This document shows, in pieces, positions 1 to 9,330 of a stretch of 64,000 nt of DNA (positions within the stretch are counted from its first letter, which is position 1; each line of letters begins with the position of its first letter). The stretch is from contig NC_021171.1 in the NCBI RefSeq assembly GCF_000242895.2, forward strand, positions 1,398,001 through 1,462,000, in the 5' to 3' direction. The notes below the pieces were generated by a model. The model was not told the origin of the DNA, searched no databases, and saw only the letters and a program-made list of their open reading frames with translations. Source of the stretch: Bacillus sp. 1NLA3E. Its GTDB lineage: Bacteria; Bacillota; Bacilli; Bacillales; Cytobacillaceae. The position numbers and the translations under genes were made by a program.

Positions 1-1
1 C

Positions 2-52
2 GTGTCAGGATTAATCAAAACTTCAATTGCAAACCTAACAACTACTACCTGA
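2..52 (+). CDS. Possible 3' end of the gene upstream of fabD (plsX?)
   Basis: One frame stays open from the window edge to a TGA at 50-52 and encodes about 16 residues. In B. subtilis plsX (phosphate acyltransferase) precedes fabD, so this may be its C-terminus. The fragment is too short and this part of the family too variable to recognise. Another frame is also open, to the TAA at 79-81, so the assignment rests on gene order only. Confidence 0.3.
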   Translation: MSGLIKTSIANLTTTT

Positions 53-81
53 AAAATAAAAATAAAGGGGATTTCGAATAA

Positions 82-1029
82 ATGGGTAAAATGGCATTTT
101 TGTTTCCCGGCCAAGGATCACAAACGGTTGGTATGGGAAAATCAATTTCGGACTCTTATGTAGAATCAAAAACTATTTTTGAAAAAGCGGATCAAACCTT
201 ACATACACCATTATCTAAGCTGATTTTTGAAGGACCACAGGAAGAGTTAACCTTAACCACAAATGCCCAACCTTCATTAATGACAACAAGCATTGCTATC
301 CTTGAGAGTTTGAAGCAATATCATATTACACCTGATTTTGTAGCCGGCCACAGCTTGGGGGAATATACAGCTCTTGTAGCTGCTGGAGCCTTTTCGTTTG
401 AAGAAGGTGTGTATGCCGTTCGGAAACGTGGAGAGTTTATGGAAGAAGCAGTTCCAAGCGGAGAAGGAACAATGGCTGCTGTCCTTGGAATGGATCGAAA
501 TAGTCTAACTGCTGTAACAGAAGAAGTAACCAATGAGGGGAACCCAGTTCAGCTTGCTAATTTGAATTGTCCTGGACAAATCGTCATTTCAGGATCTCGA
601 AAAGGTGTTGAACTAGCTTCTATAAAAGCAAAAGAAGCAGGTGCAAAACGTGTACTTCCATTAGACGTTAGCGGTCCTTTCCATTCTTCATTGATGAAAC
701 CAGCTGCCCAAAAGCTTGCAGATGTTTTGGACAAAATGACCATTAACGATGCTGGTATCCCGGTTATTGCTAATGTTTCCGCAGATGGGATGACGGATTC
801 GGAAGAAATTAAACAAAAATTAATTGAACAATTGTATTCTCCTGTCCTTTGGGAAGATTCAGTTAATAAAATGATTGAACTTGGAGTAGATACCTTTATC
901 GAAATTGGTCCAGGGAAAGTGTTGTCCGGGTTAGTTAAGAAAATAAACCGTTCGGTCAAAACCTTTTCTATTTCCGATCAAGAAAGCTTACTGGCAACAG
1001 TTGAAGCATTGAAGGAGGAAACAGAATGA
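82..1029 (+). CDS. fabD: Malonyl-CoA:ACP transacylase FabD
   Basis: This enzyme moves the malonyl group from CoA to acyl carrier protein, supplying the elongation unit for type II fatty acid synthesis in the cytosol. The 315-residue protein opens with the family motif FPGQGSQ (residues 8-14) and carries the nucleophile elbow GHSLGEY with Ser91. The catalytic His is in the later GPFHSS motif. Length is normal. The start follows a purine-rich AAAGGGGAT ribosome site at the right spacing. The TGA overlaps the ATG of fabG, so the two are translationally coupled. Its substrate carrier AcpP is encoded two genes downstream. Confidence 0.96.
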   Translation: MGKMAFLFPGQGSQTVGMGKSISDSYVESKTIFEKADQTLHTPLSKLIFEGPQEELTLTTNAQPSLMTTSIAILESLKQYHITPDFVAGHSLGEYTALVAAGAFSFEEGVYAVRKRGEFMEEAVPSGEGTMAAVLGMDRNSLTAVTEEVTNEGNPVQLANLNCPGQIVISGSRKGVELASIKAKEAGAKRVLPLDVSGPFHSSLMKPAAQKLADVLDKMTINDAGIPVIANVSADGMTDSEEIKQKLIEQLYSPVLWEDSVNKMIELGVDTFIEIGPGKVLSGLVKKINRSVKTFSISDQESLLATVEALKEETE

Positions 1030-1769
1030 ATTTACAAGGGAAAGCAGCACTTGTTACGGGAGCTTCTAGAGGAATCGGTCGTGAAATTGCTTTAGAATTA
1101 GCAAGACAGGGTGCAAATGTAGCTGTAAACTATTCAGGTAGTGAGGCAAAAGCTCTTGAGGTAGTTGCTGAAATCCAAGCACTTGGTAGAGAGTCGTTTG
1201 CTATTCAATGTGATGTTGCAATAAATGAATCTGTTACGAACATGGTTAAAGCAACGATTGAACGCTTCGGTTCTCTTGATATTCTTGTCAATAATGCAGG
1301 AATCACAAGAGATAATCTCCTCATGAGAATGAAGGATGATGAGTGGGATGCGGTCATTAATACAAATTTAAAAGGAGTTTTCCTTTGTACAAGAGCAGTA
1401 ACTCGTCAAATGATGAAGCAGCGTAGCGGTCGAATTATTAACATTGCTTCAATCGTTGGGGTTATTGGAAATCCTGGTCAAGCAAATTATGTTGCTGCTA
1501 AAGCAGGAGTAATTGGCTTAACAAAAACAACAGCTAAAGAGCTTTCTTCACGTGGAATTACTGTAAATGCAGTCGCACCTGGGTTTATAACTACAGACAT
1601 GACGGATAAACTAACAGATGAAGTAAAAGAAGCGATGTTAAAGGAAATACCGCTTGCACAGTTTGGTGAGCCAAGGGATATTGCTAATGTGGTGGCTTTC
1701 CTTGCTTCTGAGGGTGGCCGTTATATGACTGGACAAACACTCCATGTTGATGGTGGAATGTTCATGTAG
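1026..1769 (+). CDS. fabG: 3-oxoacyl-ACP reductase FabG
   Basis: FabG performs the NADPH-dependent first reduction of each fatty acid elongation cycle. The 247-residue protein is a classical short-chain dehydrogenase. It has the cofactor motif TGASRGIG (11-18), the NNAG motif (89-92) and the catalytic triad Ser142, Tyr155 and Lys159 in YVAAK. The C-terminal GQTLHVDGG motif is typical of FabG. Its ATG overlaps the fabD stop. Unlike the tight fabG-acpP spacing usual in Bacillus, a 333-bp gap with a family A repeat follows, which could uncouple acpP expression. Confidence 0.96.
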   Translation: MNLQGKAALVTGASRGIGREIALELARQGANVAVNYSGSEAKALEVVAEIQALGRESFAIQCDVAINESVTNMVKATIERFGSLDILVNNAGITRDNLLMRMKDDEWDAVINTNLKGVFLCTRAVTRQMMKQRSGRIINIASIVGVIGNPGQANYVAAKAGVIGLTKTTAKELSSRGITVNAVAPGFITTDMTDKLTDEVKEAMLKEIPLAQFGEPRDIANVVAFLASEGGRYMTGQTLHVDGGMFM

Positions 1770-1779
1770 TTGTTTTTTT

Positions 1780-2025
1780 AAGGCTCTTTTCTAAAAAATT
1801 GTTGTTTTTTTAGTAGGTTTTGTGGAAAGAAAACCTATTAGAAGAAAGTTGATTGGAGCGGAAGGTGCGAGACTCCTGCGGGAGCTGCGGGACAGGTGAG
1901 ACCCCACAGGCGCTTAAGCGCCGAGGAGGCTCACCGCCCGCCCCGCGGAAAGCGAGCATCCTGGAGCGGAAATCAACCACTCTTTTCTTTTAGTAAATAG
2001 CAACAAAGATTACGAAAACAGCCTT
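1780..2025 (+). repeat. Family A dispersed palindromic element, copy 1 (long form)
   Basis: This is the longest copy of a family found nine times in the window. The core (1848-1977) begins GTTGATTGGAGCGG and ends GCGGAAATCAAC, so it is closed by inverted GTTGATT/AATCAAC. Inside are a CTGCGGG arm, the palindrome GGCGCTTAAGCGCC and a GC-rich stretch around CCGCCCGCCCCGCGG. It is far more GC-rich than its surroundings. This copy has extra outer arms ending in AAGGCTCTTTTC on the left and GAAAACAGCCTT on the right, which are inverted. It fills most of the 333-bp gap between fabG and acpP. Confidence 0.85.
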
Positions 2026-2050
2026 TTTTAAAGAAAGTTCTGTTGAAGCA

Positions 2051-2079
2051 TTTATTATTAGAAGAAAATACTCTATAAT
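2051..2079 (+). promoter_or_regulatory. Putative sigma-A promoter of acpP
   Basis: A perfect -10 TATAAT lies at 2074-2079, about 24 bases before the acpP start. The -35 at the 17-bp position (TTTATT, 2051-2056) is poor. A separate promoter is plausible because the repeat separates acpP from fabG. Confidence 0.45.
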
Positions 2080-2102
2080 GTCTTGAGGGGAGGTGAACAA
2101 GC

Positions 2103-2336
2103 ATGGCAGATGTATTAGAACGTGTAACGAAAATCATCGTTGATCGTTTAGGTGTTGAAGAGTCTCAAGTTAAATTTGAAGCTTCTTTCAAAGAAGATCT
2201 TGGTGCTGATTCATTAGATGTTGTTGAATTAGTAATGGAATTAGAAGATGAATTTGATATGGAAATTTCTGACGATGATGCTGAGAAAATTGCCACAGTA
2301 GGTGACGCTGTGAATTACATAAAAAGCACTTTGTAA
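2103..2336 (+). CDS. acpP: Acyl carrier protein AcpP
   Basis: The 77-residue acidic four-helix protein carries growing acyl chains on a 4'-phosphopantetheine arm. The attachment Ser37 lies in the invariant DSLD motif (GADSLD). Length and charge pattern, including the acidic helix [12 protein letters not shown], are typical. A strong GAGGGGAGGTGA ribosome site precedes the ATG. A terminator follows directly, so acpP ends the fab transcription unit and may be a separate abundant monocistronic transcript. Confidence 0.97.
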   Translation: MADVLERVTKIIVDRLGVEESQVKFEASFKEDLGADSLDVVELVMELEDEFDMEISDDDAEKIATVGDAVNYIKSTL

Positions 2337-2352
2337 TCGTTAGTTCCCTACA

Positions 2353-2384
2353 AAAGCTCCGTTTCTATAACGGAGCTTTATTAC
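2353..2384 (+). terminator. Intrinsic terminator after acpP
   Basis: An 11-bp stem (AAAGCTCCGTT / AACGGAGCTTT) with a 5-base loop is followed by TATT. The U tract is short. Confidence 0.75.
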
Positions 2385-2504
2385 AATGATTTTGTCATCA
2401 ATAAACTTGGGTTGCTCTAAATGCACTCCAAGTTTCTTTGCGTAAAGAGCCCATTTTTAATAAACTAGTATAGATGTAAATATATGATCAAGGTGGAGAC
2501 CAGG

Positions 2505-3287
2505 ATGCGCAAGAATGGAAATGAACGAGAAATCAAATTAAACCGCGCAAAAGAGATGCAATTTAAAGAATTTCAAAGCCGACTGGGTTTTGAATTCCAA
2601 GATAGTAATTTATTAAAACAAGCATTCACTCATTCATCCTATGTGAATGAGCATCGCAAAAAGCCTTATGAAGATAATGAAAGGCTTGAATTTTTGGGGG
2701 ACGCTGTCCTAGAATTGACTGTTTCTCAATTCCTTTACAAGAAATACCCGTTGATGAGCGAAGGAGAGTTGACAAAATTACGAGCAGCTGTTGTTTGTGA
2801 ACCCTCTCTCGTTTTCTTTGCTAACGAATTATTTTTCGGTCAGCTAGTTTTACTAGGCAAAGGTGAAGAATTAACAGGTGGTAGGGCAAGACCGGCATTA
2901 CTAGCTGATGTTTTTGAGGCATTTATCGGTGCTTTATATTTGGATAAAGGAATTGACGTAGTCATTGAATTCTTAGAAAAAATTGTATTCCCAAAAATCA
3001 ATGCTGGTGCTTTTTCTCATGTGATGGATTATAAGAGTCAGCTTCAAGAATTGGTCCAAAGAGACGGTACAGGTATGATTGAGTACAAGGTGCTCCATGA
3101 AAAAGGACCTGCACATAATCGTGAATTTGTTTCTCGTGTCTCTTTAAGTGGAGATGAATTAGGGACTGGAACAGGAAGATCCAAAAAGGAGGCAGAGCAA
3201 CACGCTGCCCAAATGGCATTAGAAAAGCTAAAGAAGTCTTTTATCCAAAATGAGAACAATCCCGAACAGCCCAATCAGGAGCAATAA
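2505..3287 (+). CDS. rnc: Ribonuclease III
   Basis: RNase III cleaves double-stranded RNA, notably in 30S rRNA precursor and structured mRNAs. The catalytic domain bears the signature ERLEFLGDA (59-67) with the metal-binding acidic residues. A C-terminal double-stranded-RNA-binding domain (about 178-250) has the [12 protein letters not shown] motif. I chose the ATG at 2505 because AAGGTGGAG (2490-2498) sits six bases before it; an in-frame ATG at 2484 has no ribosome site. The result is 260 residues, close to the 249 of B. subtilis. As in B. subtilis it is followed by smc and ftsY. The 99 bp upstream contains an AAACTTGG/CCAAGTTT inverted repeat but no clear promoter. Confidence 0.95.
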   Translation: MRKNGNEREIKLNRAKEMQFKEFQSRLGFEFQDSNLLKQAFTHSSYVNEHRKKPYEDNERLEFLGDAVLELTVSQFLYKKYPLMSEGELTKLRAAVVCEPSLVFFANELFFGQLVLLGKGEELTGGRARPALLADVFEAFIGALYLDKGIDVVIEFLEKIVFPKINAGAFSHVMDYKSQLQELVQRDGTGMIEYKVLHEKGPAHNREFVSRVSLSGDELGTGTGRSKKEAEQHAAQMALEKLKKSFIQNENNPEQPNQEQ

Positions 3288-3308
3288 GACAAGTAGGAGG
3301 GAGACAGC

Positions 3309-6300
3309 ATGTTTTTAAAACGTTTGGATGTAGTTGGTTTTAAATCTTTTGCCGAACGAATCTCCGTCGATTTTGTTCCGGGTGTAACAGCGGTTGTTGG
3401 TCCTAATGGAAGTGGAAAGAGCAATGTTACCGATGCAGTTCGATGGGTACTTGGAGAACAATCAGCAAAATCACTTCGCGGAACGAAAATGGAGGATATT
3501 ATTTTTGCTGGAAGCGATTCAAGACGAGCCTTGAATTTTGCTGAAGTAACATTAACTCTCGATAACGAAGATCAATTTCTGCCGGTTGAGTACAATGAAG
3601 TGAGTGTAACAAGACGTGTGTATCGAACCGGGGAAAGTGATTTTTTGATTAATAAACAGTCCTGCCGATTAAAAGACATTATTGAATTGTTTATGGATTC
3701 TGGTCTTGGCAGGGAAGCCTTTTCGATTATTAGCCAAGGTAAAGTCGAAGAAATATTAAACAGCAAAGCCGAAGACCGCCGGACGATTTTTGAAGAAGCG
3801 GCAGGTGTATTAAAATACAAGAATCGCAAGAAAAAAGCAGAATTCAAGTTGATGGAGACACAAGAAAATCTAAATCGTGTCAGCGATATCCTTCATGAGC
3901 TTGAAGGCCAAGTAGAGCCATTAAAAATTCAAGCATCGATTGCTCGGGATTACTTAGAAAAAAAGGAAGAGCTAGAACATTTTGAGGTTGCCCTTACAGT
4001 CTATGATATAGAGGATTTCCACGCTAAATGGGAAAAGCTCTCTGCCACGCTTGAACTCCATCAACGAGATGAGCTAAGGCTATCGAGTGAGCTTCAGAAA
4101 AAAGAGGCTAAAATTGAGGAACGTCGCGATCGAATCTTTGCTTTAGATGAGTCAATTGATGATCTACAAACTGTCCTGCTCCATGCCACAGAGGAACTTG
4201 AAAAGCTAGAGGGGCGAAAGGAAGTCTTAAAAGAACGGAAAAAAAACGCCTCTCAAAACAAACATCAACTAGAGAAAAATGTGGTTGAACTTTCAAATAA
4301 AGTGGTGCTTCTCCAAGCAGAGAAAGACGAGCAAACACTTGCTGTTTGCAGGCTTCATGACGAGGCAAATGTTCTGCAACAAGATTTGGAGACCAGCCTT
4401 GCACAGCTCCAGTTATTTAGCGAAAATATTGAACAAAAGATAGATTCTTTAAAAAGTGATTATATTGAGTTATTAAACAGTCAAGCAAATGCCAAAAATG
4501 AACTTCGTTATATCGATACTCAGCTGCAACAGCAAGAAAGTAGAAACGGAAAACTTGATGAAACGAACGAAAAATTTATCGGTCTACGTCAAGATATAGC
4601 TGAACGAAAGCATTCAGTATTATTGCTTTTGGATGAAGCAAAGGAGAAGCTTGAAAAACAAGTTCAGAACTTTTATCAAGAGCAAAGAAAGCTTGAGTCG
4701 ATAAAAAATAATTATTCAAAGCAAGAAAAAACCTTATATCAGGCCTACCAATTTTTGCAGCAATCCAAATCACGGAAAGAAATGCTGGAAGAGATGGAGG
4801 AAGATTTCTCTGGATTCTTCCAAGGTGTTAAGGAAGTTTTAAAAGCAAGAAATCATAGCCTAAAAGGGATAGAGGGCGCTGTTGCTGAACTAATATCCTC
4901 CCCAAAAGAATATGAAACAGCAATTGAAATAGCTTTAGGTGCAGCGATGCAGCATGTTGTGGTGGATACGGAGCAAAATGCCCGAGCCGCCATCTCCTTC
5001 TTAAAACAGCATTCCTATGGTCGAGCTACCTTTCTACCGTTAAGTGTTATCAAAGGAAGGAATCTTTCGTCAAGTCAGCTTCAAGCGATTGGACAACATC
5101 CATCGTTTATTGGGGCAGCTTCCTCGTTGATTCGTTATGATACAAAATATCAGGAAATCATCACGAATCTTTTGGGTAATGTCGTCATCACGAAGGACTT
5201 AAAAGGTGCAAACGAACTAGCAAAAATTCTTCAATATCGTTGTCGTTTCGTCACGTTAGATGGTGACGTAGTGAATCCAGGCGGTTCCATGACAGGGGGA
5301 GCGGTAAAGCAAAAGACAAATTCTTTGTTGAGCCGTAAAGGAGAGCTTGAAGAATTAAAGAAAAAGCTAGTCGATATGGAAGAAAAAACGGCCCACCTTG
5401 AAAATCAGGTGAAGAGTTTAAAAAATGAGACAACTTCTAAAGAATCCGAATTGGAATTACTACGCAAAATGGGTGAGGAACTTCGCCTTAAAGAACAAAC
5501 TTTAAAAGGTGATCTGCGTGAAATCGAGTTTGAAGAAAAAAATGTTAACGAACGGTTGGCATTATATGATATGGATAAACTTCAAACTAGTAAAGAGACC
5601 GAGACTCTTCTTTCTAGAAAGGTAGAGCTACAATCGGACCTTCATCAACTTACTGAGGAAATAGCCAATCTAGATGCAGAAATCAAGAAGCTTTCTAAAC
5701 AAAAAAGCATTGAATCGACATCACGCGAGACGCTCCTATCCGGTATAAACGACCGCAAAGTTTTGATTGCCGCTAAAAATGAGCAACTGTCACATGCGAA
5801 TGAAAAACTAACTAGAGTGACAATTGAGCTTTCAGAAAATCAAGAAAAGCTGCAGACAGTTTCTGAAGATTTACAACTATTGTCTTCAGAAATGACCAAT
5901 AGCTCTTCTGGCGAAGAACAGCTTGAAATTGCGGCGAACCGAATGCTGCAGGATAAAAATGAAACGGTGAAACTTATTTCTTCCCGTCGCGAAGAACGAG
6001 TTAAAATCCAGTTAGAGCTTGAGGATGAAGAGTTAGAGGCCAAGGAATTAAAACGGCAGCATAAAGGCATGGTGGAAAGTTTAAAGGACGAAGAAATTAA
6101 GTTAAATCGATATGATTTTGAACTTGAAAATCGTCTCTCTCATCTTCGAGAGGAATACATGTTAACGTTTGAAGGAGCAAAGGAGCAATACCCACTGTCC
6201 ATCCCTGTGGATGAAGCACGTAAAAAAGTGAAACTGATAAAGCTTGCCATTGAAGAATTAGGTTCAGTTAACCTCGGGGCAATTGAAGAGTATGACCGGG

Positions 6301-6875
6301 TGTCAGAGCGGTATGAGTTTTTACTTGAGCAAAAAACGGATCTTCAGGAAGCCAAGGATACTCTGTTTCAGGTTATTGGTGAAATGGATGAAGAAATGAA
6401 AAAACGCTTCTCCGAAATGTTTGATGGAATTCGTTCGCATTTTGAGCCTACCTTTCAAGCATTGTTTGGTGGAGGCAGGGCGGATTTGCGCTTAACAGAC
6501 CCAAGTGACCTGCTAAACACTGGAGTGGAGATCGTTGCTCAGCCGCCAGGTAAAAAATTGCAAAACCTCGGGTTATTATCAGGTGGAGAGCGTGCGCTAA
6601 CGGCAATTGCATTATTATTCTCAATTTTAAAGGTTCGTCCCGTTCCTTTTTGCATTCTCGATGAAGTGGAAGCGGCACTTGATGAAGCTAATGTGCATCG
6701 ATTCAGTAAATATTTAAAAAGATATAGTAATGAAACGCAATTTATCGTTATCACCCATCGTAAGGGCACAATGGAAGAGGCCGATGTACTTTATGGGATC
6801 ACCATGCAAGAGTCAGGGGTTTCAAGGCTCGTATCGGTTCGTTTAGACGATACCCTAGATTTAGTTCAATCGTAG
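3309..6875 (+). CDS. smc: Chromosome partition protein SMC
   Basis: SMC is the ATPase of the condensin-like complex (with ScpA and ScpB) that folds and segregates the chromosome. The 1188-residue protein has the full architecture. Walker A GPNGSGKSN is at 31-39, followed by a long coiled coil and a hinge near 500-670 with GGSMTGG-type glycines. A second coiled coil leads to the signature LSGGERALTA near 1090 and the Walker B ILDEVEAALDEAN. Length matches the family. A GTAGGAGGGA ribosome site precedes the ATG. ftsY follows 28 bp later with no terminator, so rnc-smc-ftsY is probably one operon. Confidence 0.97.
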   Translation: MFLKRLDVVGFKSFAERISVDFVPGVTAVVGPNGSGKSNVTDAVRWVLGEQSAKSLRGTKMEDIIFAGSDSRRALNFAEVTLTLDNEDQFLPVEYNEVSVTRRVYRTGESDFLINKQSCRLKDIIELFMDSGLGREAFSIISQGKVEEILNSKAEDRRTIFEEAAGVLKYKNRKKKAEFKLMETQENLNRVSDILHELEGQVEPLKIQASIARDYLEKKEELEHFEVALTVYDIEDFHAKWEKLSATLELHQRDELRLSSELQKKEAKIEERRDRIFALDESIDDLQTVLLHATEELEKLEGRKEVLKERKKNASQNKHQLEKNVVELSNKVVLLQAEKDEQTLAVCRLHDEANVLQQDLETSLAQLQLFSENIEQKIDSLKSDYIELLNSQANAKNELRYIDTQLQQQESRNGKLDETNEKFIGLRQDIAERKHSVLLLLDEAKEKLEKQVQNFYQEQRKLESIKNNYSKQEKTLYQAYQFLQQSKSRKEMLEEMEEDFSGFFQGVKEVLKARNHSLKGIEGAVAELISSPKEYETAIEIALGAAMQHVVVDTEQNARAAISFLKQHSYGRATFLPLSVIKGRNLSSSQLQAIGQHPSFIGAASSLIRYDTKYQEIITNLLGNVVITKDLKGANELAKILQYRCRFVTLDGDVVNPGGSMTGGAVKQKTNSLLSRKGELEELKKKLVDMEEKTAHLENQVKSLKNETTSKESELELLRKMGEELRLKEQTLKGDLREIEFEEKNVNERLALYDMDKLQTSKETETLLSRKVELQSDLHQLTEEIANLDAEIKKLSKQKSIESTSRETLLSGINDRKVLIAAKNEQLSHANEKLTRVTIELSENQEKLQTVSEDLQLLSSEMTNSSSGEEQLEIAANRMLQDKNETVKLISSRREERVKIQLELEDEELEAKELKRQHKGMVESLKDEEIKLNRYDFELENRLSHLREEYMLTFEGAKEQYPLSIPVDEARKKVKLIKLAIEELGSVNLGAIEEYDRVSERYEFLLEQKTDLQEAKDTLFQVIGEMDEEMKKRFSEMFDGIRSHFEPTFQALFGGGRADLRLTDPSDLLNTGVEIVAQPPGKKLQNLGLLSGGERALTAIALLFSILKVRPVPFCILDEVEAALDEANVHRFSKYLKRYSNETQFIVITHRKGTMEEADVLYGITMQESGVSRLVSVRLDDTLDLVQS

Positions 6876-6903
6876 ACATTATAAAGGCGAGGAAGTGAAA
6901 TAG

Positions 6904-7905
6904 ATGAGCTTTTTTAAAAAATTAAAAGAGAAAATTTCTAAACAAACAGACAGCGTGACTGAAAAATTTAAACAGGGGTTAACGAAAACCCGTGATAATT
7001 TTTCCGGAAAAGTAAACGACCTTGTTGCGCGGTATCGTAAGGTTGATGAGGAATTTTTTGAAGAACTTGAGGAAATCCTGATTCAGGCAGACGTTGGTTT
7101 TGATACAGTGATGAAGTTGATTGATGAACTGAAATTAGAAGTGAAGCGGAAAAATATTCAAGATCCAAAAGAAGTTCAAAGTGTCATTTCTGAAAAACTC
7201 GTTGAGATTTATCAAGGAGACAAGGGTGAAACCATAACTTCTGAATTGAACATTCAGGATAATGAGTTAACCGTTATTTTATTTGTCGGTGTTAACGGAG
7301 TTGGTAAAACCACGACGATCGGAAAGCTAGGGCATAAATTCAAGTCGGAAGGTAAGCGGGTATTGATGGCTGCCGGGGACACTTTCCGTGCTGGTGCTAT
7401 TGAGCAGTTAGAGGTATGGGGAGAGCGAGTTGGCGTGGAAGTAATTAAACAGGCAGCGGGTTCCGATCCAGCTGCAGTTATGTTTGATGCCATTCAGGCA
7501 GCAAAAGCCCGCAATGCTGATATCCTCCTATGTGATACAGCTGGTCGTCTACAAAATAAGGTCAACCTTATGAAAGAACTGGAAAAGGTAAAACGGGTTA
7601 TCGAAAGGGAAATTTCAGGAGCACCGCATGAAGTATTGCTCGTCCTCGATGCAACAACAGGGCAAAATGCGATGATTCAAGCAAAAACTTTTAAAGAAGC
7701 GACAGATGTTAGTGGCATCGTGTTAACAAAACTCGATGGAACGGCTAAAGGAGGAATTGTTCTCGCGATTCGTAATGAGCTTGATATTCCTGTCAAATTT
7801 GTCGGTCTTGGTGAAAAAATGGATGACCTACAAGAGTTTGATGCTGAAAAATACGTTTATGGATTATTTGCGGATCAAGTGGAAAATGAGTCGGATGAAG
7901 AATAG
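6904..7905 (+). CDS. ftsY: Signal recognition particle receptor FtsY
   Basis: FtsY is the membrane-associated GTPase that receives ribosome-nascent-chain-SRP complexes and hands them to SecYEG. The 333-residue protein has a short basic N-terminus instead of the long acidic A domain of enterobacteria, as in other Bacillus. The N domain is followed by the G domain with [15 protein letters not shown] near residue 130, DTAGR and [11 protein letters not shown] strong terminator follows. In B. subtilis ylxM-ffh comes next; here a five-gene accessory cassette intervenes. Confidence 0.97.
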   Translation: MSFFKKLKEKISKQTDSVTEKFKQGLTKTRDNFSGKVNDLVARYRKVDEEFFEELEEILIQADVGFDTVMKLIDELKLEVKRKNIQDPKEVQSVISEKLVEIYQGDKGETITSELNIQDNELTVILFVGVNGVGKTTTIGKLGHKFKSEGKRVLMAAGDTFRAGAIEQLEVWGERVGVEVIKQAAGSDPAAVMFDAIQAAKARNADILLCDTAGRLQNKVNLMKELEKVKRVIEREISGAPHEVLLVLDATTGQNAMIQAKTFKEATDVSGIVLTKLDGTAKGGIVLAIRNELDIPVKFVGLGEKMDDLQEFDAEKYVYGLFADQVENESDEE

Positions 7906-7938
7906 GGAATCAATCCTTATTTTAAAATAAAGATGAAA

Positions 7939-7978
7939 ATGGGGCTGCCGAAGGAGTACTTGGCAGCCCTGTTTTTAC
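7939..7978 (+). terminator. Intrinsic terminator after ftsY
   Basis: The stem GGGCTGCC (7942-7949) / GGCAGCCC (7962-7969) is followed by TGTTTTT. It separates ftsY from the accessory cassette, which must therefore have its own promoter or depend on read-through. Confidence 0.85.
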
Positions 7979-8068
7979 GCCCATTTAAAATGTCATATTT
8001 TTCTAATAAAGTGCTTACAATGTATGTTATTATTGATGGAAAATAGCTTTTTTGAAAGGGGAGAGAAA

Positions 8069-8410
8069 ATGAGCAAAACGAAAAAGATCATTGCTGGTAT
8101 CTCGACCACTGCTTTTGCCTTTGGGTTAACAGGTTGTGGGAACGATACAGATATCCCACCTAAGCCCAATAATAACGCATGTGGAGATTGGGAATGGGAT
8201 AGTGATGATGGAGTGTGGGAATGTGATGATGAAAATTCGTCTTATTTTCATCACTATTATTATGGAGGATCCTTTTATGCTACGAGATCACTTTTGCATA
8301 AAAATAAAGGTTTTTTGAAATACAAAAATAGCAAATCCTTCAAGGGCGGCAGCAATTATAAAAAAGGCAGTTCAGGGTTTGGAAGCGGATCAAAGAGCTA
8401 CGGTGGTTAA
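8069..8410 (+). CDS. Small Cys/Gly/Tyr-rich lipoprotein, first gene of DUF350/ATP-grasp cassette
   Basis: The 113-residue protein starts with a basic n-region (MSKTKK), a hydrophobic stretch and a lipobox LTGC whose Cys23 would be lipidated, so it should be anchored outside the membrane. The mature part has an acidic Trp/Asp/Cys segment with WEWDSDDGVWEC, a His/Tyr cluster (FHHYYYGG) and a low-complexity tail rich in Gly, Ser, Lys and Tyr. A GAAAGGGGAGAG ribosome site precedes the ATG; upstream in-frame starts lack one. From memory it resembles short Bacillus lipoproteins found beside DUF350 genes, and in layout the YjfM/YgiB lipoproteins (DUF1190) of enterobacterial yjf-type operons. That equivalence is inference and the function is unknown. 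Confidence 0.75.
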   Translation: MSKTKKIIAGISTTAFAFGLTGCGNDTDIPPKPNNNACGDWEWDSDDGVWECDDENSSYFHHYYYGGSFYATRSLLHKNKGFLKYKNSKSFKGGSNYKKGSSGFGSGSKSYGG

Positions 8411-8433
8411 CTTATAGGGAGAGAGGGATATTA

Positions 8434-8832
8434 GTGGATTTATATTTAAATTTTTCAGTTTACTTGATTGTATCCTTACTATTATTATTGATTGGCATTT
8501 TTATCTTTGAAAAAAGTACAACGAAGCTTCAAGAATTCAAGCTAATCGCTCAAAAAAATATTACTGCTGCATTATCATTGGGTGGGAAGCTATTAGGGCT
8601 TGCTGTGGTACTTGGTGCAGCAGCGGAGTACTCTGTTTCTTTACTAGATATGATTATTTGGGGGGCGATTGGAATTGTCGCTCAAATTATTTTCTTTGTT
8701 CTTGCTGAAGTGATCACGATCCGCTTTAGTATTCAAAAAGCAATTGAAGAAGATAACCGGGCAGTGGGGATTATGCTGTTTTCGCTATCAATTGCAGTTG
8801 GCTGGGTTGTTTCCAAATGTCTTACCTATTAA
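8434..8832 (+). CDS. DUF350 (YjfL-type) integral membrane protein
   Basis: The 132-residue protein is almost entirely hydrophobic, with four predicted helices (about 7-25, 45-65, 70-95 and 107-127). It has the DUF350 pattern of a Lys/Asn-containing junction before a Gly/Ala-rich second helix ([20 protein letters not shown]). Start is GTG at 8434 after a GGGAGAGAGG site. It lies 23 bp after the lipoprotein gene and 29 bp before the next start, so the cassette looks co-transcribed. DUF350 proteins recur beside glutathionylspermidine-synthase-like ATP-grasp genes (E. coli yjfL/yjfC), which is the pairing here. Molecular function is not established. Confidence 0.8.
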   Translation: MDLYLNFSVYLIVSLLLLLIGIFIFEKSTTKLQEFKLIAQKNITAALSLGGKLLGLAVVLGAAAEYSVSLLDMIIWGAIGIVAQIIFFVLAEVITIRFSIQKAIEEDNRAVGIMLFSLSIAVGWVVSKCLTY

Positions 8833-8861
8833 CATTCGCGCTTCGTTAGGAGATGAAACAG

Positions 8862-9317
8862 GTGCAAAAGCTTACATATTTTATTGATAGGGGAAATGGA
8901 GAATATCAACCGTTTTATGAATATTGTCTGCCGTTAGTTGGGGAAGACGAGTTTTACGCAAGACAATTATGCACTTACTTCATCATGGAAGGTAGGCAAT
9001 ACCAATTACTGTCAAACGAAATGAAGGGGAGCGAAGAAATTCTCGTTCTTGAGGAAATTGGAGCAAATGAACGCTTACCTGATGAAAACATTTACCGTGG
9101 AAATGGACTTCACCTTGAATTTCGCAGTTCCCAGTTACAAGAAAACTACAAACTGCTTAAAGTAGAACAAATTGAAACACACTTTGAAGTAATCCGCTTT
9201 CTTCTTAAGGATGTTGTTGATATTTTGGGGGTTGGTCAGTTTTTGACAACCTCAACAGAAATTGATGAAGATCGTGGTGCCTATGTCATTTATGTGAAAC
9301 CTATTGATGAAGAGTAA
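8862..9317 (+). CDS. Uncharacterised acidic protein of the DUF350/ATP-grasp cassette
   Basis: I do not recognise this 151-residue protein. It is acidic and soluble, with no signal peptide or membrane segment. It looks like a beta-rich fold followed by helices and ends YVIYVKPIDEE. I prefer the GTG at 8862 because TAGGAG (8847-8852) is correctly spaced to it, while the ATG at 8853 touches that site. It sits between the DUF350 gene and the ATP-grasp gene, the place where related operons carry small proteins of unknown function such as DUF2491/YjfK. No sequence relation to those is claimed. The next gene starts 13 bp downstream. Confidence 0.7.
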   Translation: MQKLTYFIDRGNGEYQPFYEYCLPLVGEDEFYARQLCTYFIMEGRQYQLLSNEMKGSEEILVLEEIGANERLPDENIYRGNGLHLEFRSSQLQENYKLLKVEQIETHFEVIRFLLKDVVDILGVGQFLTTSTEIDEDRGAYVIYVKPIDEE

Positions 9318-9330
9318 AGGAGAATTTTTT

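Noticed and set aside
4108-4404. Reverse-strand frame inside smc
   Set aside because: It is a shadow of the coiled-coil coding sequence, with no ribosome site.
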